A DNA stretch of 64,000 nt from Orthonyx spaldingii (GCA_013397795.1 VZTJ01005217.1:754652-818651); one strand, 5' to 3'; positions 23,607-36,928 are shown, counted from the stretch's first letter. Translations and numbers: made by a program. Notes: generated from the sequence alone by a model not told the origin.

Positions 23607-24751
23607 GTTGGATTGAGTTCCCGTGGCTTTCTCTCTTGCAACTCTGACCTTGCCTGTGTCACTGCTCTGTATTAGGGATGTGTTAAGCTACCAGCAGTTT
23701 TCCTGTGGTAGCAGTTGGATTTGTGAAAACGGTGATTATTAAGTAAGTAGCGCTGACAGCCACGTTCAGATGGGGACATCTGAGCCTCCTGGACAAGGCA
23801 TAGCAGGGATCAGTTCCCAGCCCTGCCCCAGCCCTCCTGGGTCACTGGAAATGGGTTACTCTGTGTTGGTGTCCTCCTCCTGCAGTAGTTAAACATGCTT
23901 TCCCAATGGAGTGCTTTGAAGGTCAGCAGCTGATAGAGTCAGTCTCCATGCAGAATTTTCCTATCAGCACATAATCTTGTTTCTCTGGGGAAAATCTGTT
24001 TCAGGCAGTGCCTGGGAATTACTCTATTCTAGTGAGGCTAGAAATAATCCATGCACCCAGAATTAGATGCTGCTGCTTATGTGCTCCAATGCCCAGAAAA
24101 GCTGGTGTGACTCATGATAGGGAAATTAGAATTCCAAAATGCAACCATGAGGCTTCTGGAATGAATCCCCCTACCAACACATTCCTCTTTCATCTCTGTG
24201 TCTCAATTTATACAGCTTTGGGAGAAGCTGCCCAATTCCCAATATTTTGTGTTCAGAAAGTCTTCCAGGAACATTTTCAAGTGGAAATTTAATTTCCTGC
24301 ACAATTGAAAAATTCCATGAAATTTCAGTTTTCTTGGGGAAAAAGTTACCTTCTCTAACCATTTTAATGGAATTCCATTCTAGGATTTAATGGATCCACA
24401 GGGCCAAGATTGAAGATGGGAGACTTGAGGTCCCTTTCTTATCAGTAACTTTGCTGGTGGATTTTAGTGAGAATGGGATTTTCAGACTCCATATGAATCT
24501 GTCCACATAGCCCAGGGTCCCCCAACTTGTCAAGTCTCCCAGCTCTAGAACACACATTGCTTTGTTTCTTCCCAAGGAAAAGGTCAGATCCTATAGAGCC
24601 TGTGAAACTTTTTAAGTTTTTCTTTTAAAATATTTTTTCTAAATTTTTTCTTCAATGTAGATTTCATAATGTCAGATTGTCATGGAAAGGAAAGCCCTGT
24701 TTCTGCCCACCCGTAGGTTTCAGTAAGTTAAAACAGTTCTGTAACTTTCAG

Positions 24752-24907
24752 ATACAAGACCTGGAACACATTTTGGAGGATATTACTGAGAATGAGAACA
24801 AAGCCCAGACTCTGCACAAGTGGCTGGAAGCTCAGAGCGATCGGCTGAGATCCTTACGGACCCCAGCGAGTCTGATCTCTGCACAGAACACACTGGATGA
24901 TTGCAAG
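24752..24907 (+). CDS. SYNE2: SYNE2 exon 23 of window (spectrin repeat)
   Basis: Acceptor GTAACTTTCAG, donor AAG|GTAAAA, phase 0 to 0, residues 1102-1153. It encodes IQDLEHILEDITENENKAQT and HKWLEAQSDRLRSLRTPASL. The WLEAQ helix A matches the nesprin-2 pattern. Confidence 0.94.
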
Positions 24908-26297
24908 GTAAAACATTACATGAGTGATATTGTTGTAAAAATCCTATTTAGCACACTTTGCTGAATCCAGACTAAGGAACTGCATAGGTTTTAACAGAAA
25001 GAAATTTAAAGTAAGTTGGCCTTTCCCAGAAGAATTCCACAATGTCATTTTAATTAAAGCATGTAGCATTCAGCTGATAAAGAGCCAGAGCCACTTTTAA
25101 TGTGAGTGGCTATTCTGTGGTTTTTTCCACCAACTGAAGATGCATCTGCTGTGGCTTCATGGTGTTTGGATTGTTGTGCAGCAATATTGTTGTGTGGCAA
25201 TTTTGTATTCTGAGATACTTCCAAGAGAAGTAGTTCTCAGTTCAGCACAGCCATGGCAGAAGCTATCAATTCCATTAGTCTGAAGAGCTCTGTGATGGAA
25301 GTGTCATGGAAACTACTCAGTCCCATTTGGAGAAATTGCAGCCCTCTCTACTTCTGCCCTAGATTGTAGTGCAGTCTCTCTGCAGCAGCCTCAAGCATCT
25401 GGGTGTCCTTTGTTATGTTTTTCTAGGCATCAGGTCCCTCAAAATTAATACAGGTGGCAGCCAGTTAATAATTGGTTCCTATTACTCTGACAGTCTGCTG
25501 TTTTCATTCAGTACAGTGTTCCCTCTCTATTTTTTAACATGGAATATTTGTTCTTTCATTGCCATGGTTACATTTCTCTCTTGTAGGAGGCTGCTTTTGT
25601 TGTCTAGAGTGCTCTGTTACACACTGAGTTACTTGTGTCTCTGAAATGTGTGGAGGGGCCAGAATGGAAGAAAGACAGGAGGGTAGCTTGGACTAAACAC
25701 TCACCTGCTCGCAGCAACATACAGTGCTAGGACACAGTTGGCTAAAATGTATCATTAAAATTCATTTGGGCAATAAAATTGAGGTCCAAATTTGAAAATG
25801 TTTTTGGGGCGGTCAGTGAGAGGTGAAAAAAGGTCATGGCTTTATGTGTAGCATTACAGGAAAACGTTATGGCCCTTTGTGGGTATGGATAGTTCCTCAT
25901 GTTGTGAAGAACTCTCTGCTGAGCTTTCCCCAGCATGTCAAGACTACCTTATAATCTTGCTGGTTGTATTGGGGAGGGAGTTATTCTCCCAGGTATCTCC
26001 ATTCATTGGAGATTGTTCTCACTTGATTTCATTGGACTTGACTGCACTGGAATTTCTCCCATGGGAGTCCCTCTGAGTAAAGGGACAAACTGAAAATAGC
26101 TTTCTAGGAGTTGTTAGGATGTCAGGGAGTCACCCATTGCAAAAACAGTTCCTATCTTAGCTTTGCATGACTGAAGAATTACGCAAAATTGGTCTTAAAG
26201 AAGGAATGTTTATCCAAGCTCTTCACACAGAAACTTTTTTTCTATGGTCTCATTAAAAAATCTTATTTAACCTCTTTTTTTTTTTTTCATTATTTAG

Positions 26298-26447
26298 GAG
26301 CTAGAAAATCAACTCACAGCTAAATCCAAAACTCTTGGTGAGCTCAAACAGAGTCTGGCTTTGAATGGTAGTGCAGAACAAACCCCAGAAGCTCAGTCTC
26401 TCAGGATAGCTGAGCTGTGTGAATTGAAGGACAGCATTGTAAACCAG
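26298..26447 (+). CDS. SYNE2: SYNE2 exon 24 of window
   Basis: Acceptor CATTATTTAG after a long T-run, donor CAG|GTAAAA, phase 0 to 0, residues 1154-1203. It encodes ELENQLTAKSKTLGELKQSL and ends ELKDSIVNQ. Confidence 0.92.
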
Positions 26448-28752
26448 GTAAAAGCCTTGCTTGTATTCCTCCACTAAATGTTCTGACCACCAGTGTTACT
26501 AATCTTCTTCATGGGATGGCAGGAGCTGGTACAAAAAAGGTTCAAAGTATTCCTTACTCCTCACCTTCTTAAGAAGGTAATTTACTGTAATGTGAATTCA
26601 TGTATTCCCAAAGTTGGGAGAGAAAAATTACTCTGATCTTGAAGCATTTTGAGTACAAAGGGAGAAGGGACAGACCCCCATCTGCAGTTTAAGAAAATAA
26701 AGAAATAGCACTGCTCTTTTTCTATCAAGCTGAAAATGGAAACTCTAAACTCTCCTCTCTTTAATACCCTGTACTTTCTCCTGTAGTGCATCTGGTGGAA
26801 GCTGCCTACTTTGGCCCTTTTCTCACTGCAGCTTTTCCACCTCCCAGTTACTCTTTCATCCACACACTGGGATGGCTTTTGCCATCCTCAAATCCTGTGT
26901 AGTTTCCAGTTGCTTCAAGGAGAGTCTGGCAGTTGGTTTCCCATGCAAACTGACTCCCCAGCAGTTTGTATTTATAGCTATATTATCTTTATACTTGGAG
27001 CTGATCTTTTTTTTATGTGGGTGTAATTGATAGGTGCAGGAGAGAGAGCAATGAGTATGTTTATAGATTTAACTTTGTGATAAGAAGTAAGCACATACTG
27101 TAGAGAATTACACATGATGGAGTGATTGTGTTCCTAGTTAAGATTGCTTTTACACTTTTTATTGTAAATTCCTTGCCTTTTTTCCTCAGAACTTTGTGAA
27201 ACCTGAACCCTTTTGCTTGAACTCTTCCACAGAAGCTGTTGATGTGGTATTGATCTGCTGCTTCTTGCTTTGGGTTTCAACAGAAACAATGTGACTGTTT
27301 CTTACCAAGAAAGCAGGGAAATTTATGCCTGTGTACATGATGAAAGCTTTTCCTCCTGATATATAGCTGGGGGTAGAAATTGGCAGGATTGACAGCCTGG
27401 TGCTTTTTTTCTTCTTACAGTCACCATGGGTCATGTTAATTTTAGGAATTTTATGACTTAACTTGCAAACTGCAGGATGTTCTTGGAGCTGAGCTGTCTG
27501 TGTGTGCAGTGAAACAGCAAGAGCAGGTTCCTTCCCACGGGTGACTGCTCACATCAGAGCCAGGCAGAGGTTTCTAATACAGGGCTGAGGAGATGTAATT
27601 CCTTGATTAAATTGTCCGTAGGTTGAGCTCAAGACTGTGAGTCTGTGGCCCAGAGACATTTCCCGGGAACAATGTCTTTCCATCTTCCTTGTGTGGGCAG
27701 TAATTAGCTACAGGCTACAAAAAGCAATTAGAGATTCCTCCCACCTGTACCATGATTCAAAAGAGAATAGGGATGATTAATCCACCAGCCTGTGTGTGCC
27801 TGAAACTAGGATACTAGGATAAAATGATCCGTGCAGTCTGTTTAGGGTGAACTACGGTGTGGAATTATTTTGATCTTCCATTATGTGGCTGCATAGTCAG
27901 AACTGAAATCTGGCATCTGGATTTGTCAGGTCTCATGGAGGCGTGCTTGTTTGTCTGCCTGGTTTTCATGCTTTTCTCAAAGCATGACTGAAAACAGGTA
28001 CTGAACTAGATGAATGTTTTGTCTAACCCAGGCCTTGTGTACTTCCTGAAACAGAAGGATGAAAATGACTGAAGGAGGACTGTGGTTTTGTGTTTGCAGT
28101 GTCAAGGACTCTGTGGCAAATGGAAGCCATGCCTACCCCATATAGATTAGATAACTGTAATAATGAAAGAGACACTAAATAAAGGGGATATCTATAATTT
28201 AATTTTGTATGAGAATGCTGAAGTTGCTGGCCTGGGATCCAGGTGGGCCTGCATTATTAGAGCACAATGGCAGAAGAGGGACGACAGCTCTCAGAGTATT
28301 GCAGTAGTGTCTTCTTCCATACAAACCAATTTCTGTTCAAATTTCTGTCCTTGAAAGGAAACTTGATCTCTAGACCAAACTATCTGCTTCCTAAGAAGAT
28401 TAAGGCTCTTGACTTCCTCCCACTTCAGGTTGATTTTTCCAGGAAGGAATAAGCAGTTTGTTATTTCAGTACTTCCTGGGGTGTTCTGAAGTTGTGGCTG
28501 ATCGAACAGTTCTACCTTGAACTCCAGTGAAATTTTAATTTCCAGCAAATTCTTATACTTCACTCTAGATATGGTTTACTGCTTTGTTTCAAGTCTGCAC
28601 AATTCCTTACCAAGTAGGAAGATCCTCCAACTTGACAAATTCTTGTGGATTGTCATGGATTGAGCATTGAGTTTAGATTTTTAAGTCAATTTAAAGGTGA
28701 TTTATATGTCAGGACTACCCAAGAAATATTAACAAAAATGGTTTGTCTGCAG
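26448..28752 (+). other. SYNE2: Intron, 2.3 kb
   Basis: Nothing beyond ordinary CpG-poor intron sequence was recognised. Confidence 0.6.
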
Positions 28753-28929
28753 GTTGCACAGCTGAAGGCCTCAATGGAGTCAATACTGGAGCAGTGGAGA
28801 GCATATGATGAAATTTATGCAGAAGTCAGCTTGATGACAACAAGATATTTGTACTGCATAGACCAATGCAAACCTTCTGGGGAAGAAGCTTCATTGGAAG
28901 CTTTGAAAAAACAGGTCAAAACTCTCCAG
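28753..28929 (+). CDS. SYNE2: SYNE2 exon 25 of window (spectrin repeat)
   Basis: Acceptor TTTGTCTGCAG, donor CAG|GTAAAG, phase 0 to 0, residues 1204-1262. It encodes VAQLKASMESILEQWRAYDE and YAEVSLMTTRYLYCIDQCKP, parallel to the mammalian nesprin-2 block with the same Trp and Tyr/Cys spacing. Confidence 0.95.
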
Positions 28930-30121
28930 GTAAAGTTGTCTTATTTCTGTACTTCCTTCCATGCATTTTGGCAAACAAACTTCACTGAAAAAAAAAAGAA
29001 AAATTTATCTGAGCAACTTTTTCTTTATTATAATGACATTGAAATTAGTGGAATATTACTAATTTTTTTTACCTCCAGAGGCGCTAAGGAGTGCTTTCAG
29101 ACTTCTGACTTTGTGTAGTGCATAAGTTCAACTTGGGTGCAATTTAGGTACCAAGGTTCAAGAAAAAAGCACACCGAGTCCTCCTGCTCCCTTGCACCTT
29201 GTATCTGATGCTGAGCCTGGCATTTCTGCTTGCTCCAGCAGCAGTTCAACTATTCTGTCATCCTCCAGAGAGCTGGAGTCTCCTGCACAGGCTCTGAAGG
29301 AGTCAGAATGCCAGACAGAAATCCTGTGGATCATCCTGCTGCTCTGCTTGGCTGTTACAGAGTCCAAGTGGAGCATCTGGAGTAGGCAGTCAGACTGGCC
29401 TTGGGTCTGAGCATTTCACAGCTCTGGCTAAAATCCCCTTACCTGGCTTTAAATGAGTGTTGAAAGGCTGTGCAAGCACTCCCTGTTTCCCTGTAAATAA
29501 GGCCTCATGTGGGGATTTTTTAAGTTGTATCAGAAGTGGTGCAGGACAGACTGAGGCTGTGAATGCTGGGTGTGGGACTCCTGGCAGTAAAGCCTGCACT
29601 TTTGTGGAAGTGCATTCCACCCTCACCTGGGCTCATGGAATAAATGGAACTCGGCACCTTCTTACCTCCTTCCTTCAATCACCCTCTTTACTTTTAACCT
29701 GGAGCAGTTCACAGAATTAGGCTGCAATTACCTGTATCAGGAGGAGGAACCTACATCTGAGGACAGGAGGTGTCAAGCCAACTTTACTGCCAGTAGAAAC
29801 AGTGGCTTAAAATAAAGGCATTTTGATTTCTAGCAAATTCATTTATTCAGTTCAAGGATGTGAGTTTGCTAAATTAGCTTTTTCTTTAACAGCCAATAAA
29901 TTATCTCAGTTTAAAATAGGTCTCCTAAATGATTTTTTTCTTTAATTTGGACCATTTCATCTGTCTTAGCTTCCTAATTTTTAGGAACAGGTGTAACATT
30001 TTCTGCAAACATTGTAATCTGTGCTGAGGTATGCCATTATTGCCTATCCCTACCAACCTATAGGGGAAGTTACACTTAGGTCTTTTATCCCCACAATTAA
30101 TTGCAATAATCCATTCTGCAG

Positions 30122-30255
30122 GCTCTTCAAGATGAATCAGAGAACAGTGAAGAAAGCTGGGCCAAGCTCCAGGCTGCTGCCAGTAACCTGAGGAAAAACT
30201 GCTCCCCCTCCTTTGCAGAGATTATTGACCAGAAGTGCACAGAGGCACACACTAG
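30122..30255 (+). CDS. SYNE2: SYNE2 exon 26 of window
   Basis: Acceptor CATTCTGCAG, donor TAG|GTAAGC, enters in phase 0 and leaves in phase 2, residues 1263-1306 plus two bases. It encodes ALQDESENSEESWAKLQAAA and then FAEIIDQKCTEAHT. Confidence 0.94.
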
Positions 30256-30390
30256 GTAAGCCTGCAAAATCAGACCCCAGTTATTACTATTTAAAAAACC
30301 CCAAGCTGTTGAGCAGGACTTGAACACATCCAATCTTTAAATCTATATTAATGCAGCTCAGCTGTCTAAGGGCACCTGTGTGAGGAGTAG

Positions 30391-30540
30391 AATCACAGAC
30401 TCACGGAATGGTTTGGGTTGGAAGGGACCTTGAAGATGATCTCATTCCAACTCCCCTGCCATGGGCCGGGACACCTTCCACCAGACCAGGTTGCTCCAAG
30501 CCCCATCCATCCTTGAACACTTCCAGGGATGGGGACCTTG
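30391..30540 (-). mobile_element. CR1 LINE 3'-end fragment, antisense
   Basis: Plus strand carries the reverse-complemented CR1 tail with good preservation: GGAATGGTTTGGGTTGGAAG, GGGACACCTTCCACCAGACC, AGGTTGCTCCAAGCCCCATC, TTGAACACTTCCAGGGATGG. It is 5'-truncated, as most CR1 copies are, and lies between two coding exons. Confidence 0.93.
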
Positions 30541-30712
30541 TACCTTTTACCTGGATACCTTTCGTGTGGTGGGTCCCACAGCACAAACTGTGGCTTTCAG
30601 GAACGTGGGTGTGGATGCAAAGCAGCTCCCACAGGAATCCTATGCCAAATCATATTCTGGAGGAGACCCTACTAGGAAAAAAATGCTCTTAAATCTTCTG
30701 ATATTTTGGCAG

Positions 30713-30917
30713 GTGGAACTCAGTAAATGAGGACATCACAGATCAGCTGCGGGCAGCACAGGCAACTCTGCAGCTCTGGGAGCCCTTTGATGCTTTGTGC
30801 ACTGAGACAGCAGCCAAGTTACAGCAGTACAGCAAGCAGTGTGCTCAGCTCTTGGATGCTCACGTGCCTGAGGAGAACATGATAGAAACCCTGGAGCAGA
30901 GGATACAGGACATGAAG
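30713..30917 (+). CDS. SYNE2: SYNE2 exon 27 of window (spectrin repeat)
   Basis: Acceptor ATATTTTGGCAG, donor AAG|GTACAT, enters in phase 2 and leaves in phase 0, residues 1307-1375. It encodes RWNSVNEDITDQLRAAQATL, LQLWEPFDALC and the helix ENMIETLEQRIQDMK. Confidence 0.94.
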
Positions 30918-32855
30918 GTACATGAATAAGTTTCTGCTGCCCGGTACAAACCAAGATTTATTTTTGATAAACGAGTCAAAAGAGCGCCACCAATACAGTC
31001 AGTGGAAAAGATAAAATCTGTGGGTTTCTTCCATGAATAGGCACCTTTGTATTTCCTTTAAACACTTTGACCAGATCCTGAGGCCGAAGCAGAGTTAGTG
31101 TATGATGAAGGGAGCAGAAGGGAGTCATATTCCATCTCTGCCACTTTCTGCTCTACGCAAAGAATCAGCCCTGTGTTGGATGGAATCATTGAAAGAAGAA
31201 TTTTATTTACTTTTTGGGGCATTGCTTGGGAGGAGGGATAATATCTACCAGAACATTTAACTGGGGGAAAGAAAAAGCAGTTTTCCAGAGCACAGGACCG
31301 TCTTGAGGTCTTCCATAGTCCTCAAATTGGTTTTAATTGGATTTAGTACCATGTTTTGGTCTGGTCTGATGAGTTCACAGATTCCTGAGCTCTTTAGATT
31401 ATTCTAAATGCTTTTGACTTTAGGCAAATGAGATCTCACGCTGAGACCACACGGTACATTGGACTCTCTGAGGCAGCAAAGCTGTCATTAGGTTCTGACA
31501 TTTTTGGTTTCTTCAGGCTGCAATAAAGAAATACAATAATCCTTATGTCAGGACACAGCAATGACTCATCATGCTTTGTGAATCTCTAGCCATGATTTGG
31601 AAGAAGTCCAGAGTATTCCATTTTGCATCTGGCCTAATAAGAAACTTTACATTACAGGAAAGAGAACTTTTGTATATCTTTCTTTGTCAGAAAAAGCAGC
31701 AAAGCCTAGACCAAAGCATTTTTACTTTCTTCTGATCTACTAATGGCTGTGACAGAAATTCACTAATATGTCAGCAAAAAGGAGTTGCATTTTCTGGAAA
31801 TTTTTGGGAAGAGTGTTACACCTACCAAGCAAGGCATGGCCACCTGAATGCCATTAGCACTGTAGATCCTACCCTGGTGTGTGTGGGTAGAACACATGGA
31901 ATTTATTGTGGGTTTTTATAAGTGGTGAGTTAGAAGAATGGGGATCAGTGAAATGGCATATGAGTTATGAGTGTTTGAATATACATGTGCGTAACAAAAT
32001 TGTATTTTAATCCCTCTAATCTTTTCCTTTCTGCATATTAGGAAAGAGTATGGTTTTATGGGTTTTTATCACCACAAGAAATAAAAATGAAGTCCTGCAT
32101 AGAGAATAAGAAATCAAAATTGGTTATTTATTAAATGGCTGAAGTGGCATTTTATAACATGATCCTTTCAAACAAAGGGTTCAGGAAGAAAGAGATGTTT
32201 TGCATTTTAGGGAAGCATATGTGCTCTTTCTGTTGATCAGAAGACTTTGCTCATTATTCTCAGAAAAGACAATGCCCAATACAGTGGCAAATTTCAGGGG
32301 GTTTCATGGCTAAAAGTAAATTTCAGTTGTCCAAAAAAAAAATCAAATACGTTGAATGAGTCTAAAATTACTCCCTTTGTTCTTGTACTGCCTTTAGAGT
32401 GTAATTTTTTCTTAGTAAAGGGGAACAAATAAAACCGAACCCATAGTCCTCAGTCACTAAGGGATCCAAGAACTGATATGTTTGTAACTAAATAGCATTC
32501 CTCATCTGCAGCAGGGGCCAGGTCCTCCATCTGCTAGTGCACACACATCTTGTAGAGATTCTGGTTTCCCTCCCTAATTTCCTCTGGAGCAGTAGTATCC
32601 CACTGCCTGAAGTCACTGGTGTGCCATTGAACTTTGACCTGTGCCTTTCCCAGCACTACACTCCATGGATGCAATTCCCATTATCCTCCAAGTCAAAGAC
32701 TGAAGCTTTCACCATAGCTGAGTTTGGCTCCCAGATGGGATCAACAAAAAGAGTTTAGTTACAGCAACAAAAGATACCAAATGAAAGTGGCACATGAGTG
32801 ATGATCTGATTCATTTACTGACTTTTTTTTTTTCCCTTTCCCCTCCTCTCATCAG
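30918..32855 (+). other. SYNE2: Intron, 1.9 kb
   Basis: No exon, repeat or RNA gene recognised. AT-rich, with a long T-run just before the next acceptor. Confidence 0.6.
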
Positions 32856-33035
32856 AATTTACAGCACGGCCTTCAAAACATAGCAGGATGCCGAACCCAG
32901 ATTTATTTGCAGGCTGACAGGATAAAACAGCAGGCAGGGACAGCTGCTGAAGCCATTCTGATGCAGAAGCTGCAGCCATTCCAGAGAGCAACCTATTTGG
33001 AAAAGATGTTGCAGAGGAAGTTGGATGAACTTCAG
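32856..33035 (+). CDS. SYNE2: SYNE2 exon 28 of window
   Basis: Acceptor CCTCTCATCAG, donor CAG|GTATTT, phase 0 to 0, residues 1376-1435. It encodes NLQHGLQNIAGCRTQIYLQA and FQRATYLEKMLQRKLDELQ. The RATYLEKML block parallels RAAYLEKML of mammalian nesprin-2. Confidence 0.94.
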
Positions 33036-34441
33036 GTATTTTTTTTTAATATTACATTAGCTGTCAGCATGGGGTAACTTCTTCACTAGAGCCCTGTGTG
33101 AACCACATTTTTTATTAGAGCACTATAGTTCTTGAATTGAAATTTCAATAAAAGAAAACTCAACAGGATGATCAACTATATAAAGAAATAATACATGAAG
33201 ACAGAGGGACAGGTGAAGGAAGGATTTCATCCTTAGCTGCTTGTGTTGCTCTAATAGAGTCTTTAAGTGGGCCTTTTATCCCCAGGACCCTCAGATGATT
33301 AAAGACTTGGAAATGTATTTTTATTATTTTGAACATAAGCTTTCTCAGCTCTGCCTTGAAAAAAACCTATGGGCTTCAGTTTTCCTTGGTAAGAGTTCAT
33401 GTAGTGAACATAAAGCCAGACAGAAAACTGTGGCCATTTGATGTAATTTTGAGGAGCAGATTCACATTCCTGTTCAGGCAAAGTTGGGAGAGACTTGGAT
33501 CCAGGGGCTCTGCTCAGAGGGGTGGAGGATTGACTTCTCTGCACAGGTATTCCTGGGAAAGCTTCCAAGCAAATGTACTGCTGGACATCTCCTGATGTAG
33601 AATTCGTCTGTTCCTATGGAAAAAGTTTTGTTTCAATGAATTTTTCTCTTTTAAAGTAAACCCAAATTAATCAAGACATTTGAAGCCAGCTGTATTTATG
33701 ACTCCATCTGCCAGCACAGTTAATGGCTGGAAGCCAGAAATCTTTGTGAAGATAACAGGTTTCTCATAATCCCTGTGAATTTCTCGCTGCATGAAAAAAT
33801 GCATTTCTGGGTAGTCATTTCCTCTGGTGTAACCCTGTAGTATTGCCACAGCAATCTCTCTCCACACACCAGTTTTTGCCATTCATCCCTTATAAAACTG
33901 TTGTTGTGTTAGTGCTCTCAGAGATGTGGAGTTCAATTCTGGAAAGAAAGAAAGAAAGAAAAAGCTTTCCCAGTGCTGTTCTGCTAAAGGAAAATTGAAT
34001 TCCAGCCCTACTGATTTCTCCACAGAGCTGATGTAAGGTGCACAGCGTTGGCTGTGTGGGGATGTGGGAGCAGGCCTTATGTGTACCTCAAAGGGAGCTT
34101 GTTTTCACAAGTTTTTCCCCATTGATAAGCTGAGGTTTGACTTTCCAATTTCACAATAAATTAAACAGCACAAAGCTACAAAAGGTATCACAGAAACCCC
34201 TATTCCTTTCAGACAGTTGTCTCAGGATTTTGAGATTCTGTTTCTTGCTCTCTGCTTTGGGTTAAATTTTCCTCTTAGCCAGTTGAAAAATGGAAAGAAG
34301 GTCAATAGAGAGTTATAAATACATTAGAATTTAGGTTTAACATCTGCTTGTTTTCCTGATAATATTGTCTGTTGCTTCTTTTTGTATACTGAATAAGTGT
34401 ATTAAATAGTAATTAATGTAAATTTGCAATATTCACCCCAG
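33036..34441 (+). other. SYNE2: Intron, 1.4 kb, with (GAAA)n
   Basis: Contains a perfect (GAAA)5 microsatellite at about 33942-33963. Nothing else recognised. Confidence 0.65.
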
Positions 34442-34567
34442 TTCAATCTTCTACAACTGGAGGATTTCAACAACTGCCTTGAAACGCTGGAGGGTCGTGT
34501 CAAGAATTGCACAGACACCTTTGACAGCCTCTGTCTAGAGGAGGGAGACAACTCAGAATTGCTCATG
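34442..34567 (+). CDS. SYNE2: SYNE2 exon 29 of window
   Basis: Acceptor TATTCACCCCAG, donor ATG|GTAAGT, phase 0 to 0, residues 1436-1477. It encodes FNLLQLEDFNNCLETLEGRV and an acidic end, CLEEGDNSELLM. Confidence 0.93.
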
Positions 34568-35062
34568 GTAAGTTTGCATTCCCAAATACAGAATGATACG
34601 ACTCAGCTCTTGCCCACTTCAAGATGCTTTTTGTGTCCTAAATATCACAGTTCCAGCACTTCCATCAGTGTAACTATAATTCAGCCAAAACACAAAAAGC
34701 AGTAATTAAAGTTTAGAAGCTCTAGATCTGCACTGCATGATCCATATGCCTGCATGGAAGGGAGGAAAATCACCCAGATTTGGGGTTGATGGGAGATCTT
34801 TTTCCCTAGCTTTGCTCTGGAGCTACCCTGTTTCCATCAGTGTAGGGTATAAAATAAATCTGGAAGTACTAGGTCTTGAGTATCTGTTCAGTACTGTTGG
34901 AAAAGTGAGCCCTGTGTAAAGGAGTTATTACTTTTTTTCCCCCTTGTGTTCTTTGAAGTTATCACAGAAATAACACAGAAGAGGGTGTTTTCAGGTTTTG
35001 GAAATAAGCTTCTGCATTTCTTTGGCATGAAATGCAATAATTTATTTTTTCTTTACTTCCAG

Positions 35063-35217
35063 AATCCGACACTGGAGCTTGCTGCACTTTCTCCAAGCAT
35101 AGAGAGTTTGAATGAAGCAAGCATAAAGCTGCCACTCAGTGACTTTACCCAGAAGAAAATGCAGAGCCTGACTCGGCACTGGAGTCAGAAAACAGCAGCT
35201 GCTCTCGAATGTTGCAG
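35063..35217 (+). CDS. SYNE2: SYNE2 exon 30 of window (spectrin repeat)
   Basis: Acceptor TTTACTTCCAG, donor CAG|GTCTGA (unusual +3/+4), enters in phase 0 and leaves in phase 2, residues 1478-1528 plus two bases. It encodes NPTLELAALSPSIESLNEAS and IKLPLSDFTQKKMQSLTRHW. The KLPLSD block is conserved with mammalian nesprin-2. Confidence 0.94.
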
Positions 35218-35566
35218 GTCTGAAATGCAAACAAAAAAACCCAATCATTTCTAACAATTTCCTTTTCTGTGAGAAAAATTAAAACCAAGTTAAAGCATGG
35301 GAAGTCTTGCAATCTGTTCTCAGCTTTCTCAGGGCCTTGCCAGGTGGAATTCTGCCCTTTCAGTTTACTTGATTTTTCAGTGGCTATTTGTATTCCAAGT
35401 CACTTGAAGCAAAAACCTGGATGTTCATGTGGGAAGAAGGGAACAAAGTGCCAAGTGAAACCCCCCACTGTGTTAATGTTATTAACCACCACATTAGATC
35501 ATCTGTAAACATACCCAGAAAAACATCCACCAACACAAGTTTCTGGTTATTCGTTTTGTTTTACAG

Positions 35567-35714
35567 TATGCTTGAGGGAACTCAAAATGATGAGAAGAAA
35601 TTCTTTGAGAAATGTGAAAAGTGGATGAAATTCCTAGAAAAAATGAAAGAAGCTTTAAAAACAGATATTCCAGGACGGTTTGAAGAACTGCAAGAGCAGC
35701 AGAGAGTATATGAG
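35567..35714 (+). CDS. SYNE2: SYNE2 exon 31 of window
   Basis: Acceptor TTGTTTTACAG, donor GAG|GTAAAG, enters in phase 2 and leaves in phase 0, residues 1529-1578. It encodes SMLEGTQNDEKKFFEKCEKW and MKFLEKMKEALKTDI. The CEKWMKFLEKMKEALK helix parallels the mammalian protein. Confidence 0.94.
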
Positions 35715-36833
35715 GTAAAGCCAACTCTAAAAATGGAAGCAGCATCTTGAATGATGAAGGCAGGGAGAAATCACTAGAAAATGCTGTGCATTTTGAAATG
35801 AGATCTGGGCAGAGTTTTGCAGAGCATTTCACTCTTGAAATGCCTATTAAGAGAAAAACTCTGAAACATAAAAATCCTTTTCCAAAATGGACAGATCCCT
35901 TTTTTCAGGGATCAGACCTTTAGAAATGCATCTACAAGTGTTGTGTTGTGGTAGTCCTAAATTTCTCCGGCCCTGAGGTGTATTTGTCTGCCTGTCCCAG
36001 AGCACTGGAGCCTGTGGCAACTAAGTAGATAGTTTGCTAGAGATCTGGCAGCAATCTTAACAGTTTCTGGAAGAAATGCATTTAAAATAAAGTGCTTTTG
36101 AAGCATATTTCTGGTTTGACCAGTTGTTAGATTTTGGTGGAAATCTATTTTTGCTGGCATTTTCCCAAACACTTGCTATTTGTTTTAGAGAGCCAGTGCC
36201 TCACACTGTATCCATTCAGAGGAGGAGGTACATTGCATGCTAGCAGTGGCACAATAACCAAAATACAGAAAACAGAAATGATTTGGTAAATGCTAAAACA
36301 TCATGAGCTGTTCAGGTGAACGTTGTTCAGTTCCACAGCTTCACACTACCCCAAGTACTGAGGCTATTTCCACAGGGTGTTTTAGTCTCTGCATGTTAGT
36401 GATGTTCATTAGGGCCCACAGAAAGTTGTTTTCTTTCTACTTAGACCTCTCCAAATCAATTCATTCATTGTAATGAAATAGCGTATAGAATTAATTGTGA
36501 TGAAGAGTAAATTCACCCTTAGATGTAGCCTTTTTATATGTTTTCTAAAGCCTTCTGTCTAGATTGAATTTCTCATTAATGAGTCAAAAAACTTTAGGTT
36601 TCAGATGTGTATCTTCCAGCTCATGGTGGGTCCTGCTATCACATATGTGCAGATTCCTCCTGGTATCCAAAAAGTGTGGACCCTTAGGGTGCATTTGACA
36701 CTATCGATTGAAAATAATAGAGTTTTCAGCATTTACAATTAAATAAATGCTGTCACTCTAGAGGAGCAGAAGCAGCTTTCATAGCAAAGATTGTTCAGTG
36801 AATAGTTAAAACTTGTTCTCTTGGTATTTTCAG

Positions 36834-36928
36834 ATGCTGCAGACTGAGATTTCCATAAATCAGCAAACATTTAATTCTATCATAGAAAAAGTTCTACTCT
36901 CCTTGGAATCTGGAGAAGCAGAGAAAAG
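36834..36928 (+). CDS. SYNE2: SYNE2 exon 32 of window
   Basis: Acceptor GGTATTTTCAG, donor AAG|GTACTT, enters in phase 0 and leaves in phase 2, residues 1579-1609 plus two bases. It encodes MLQTEISINQQTFNSIIEKV followed by LLSLESGEAEK. It has no long frame of its own and was placed by the phase and splice sites. Confidence 0.9.
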
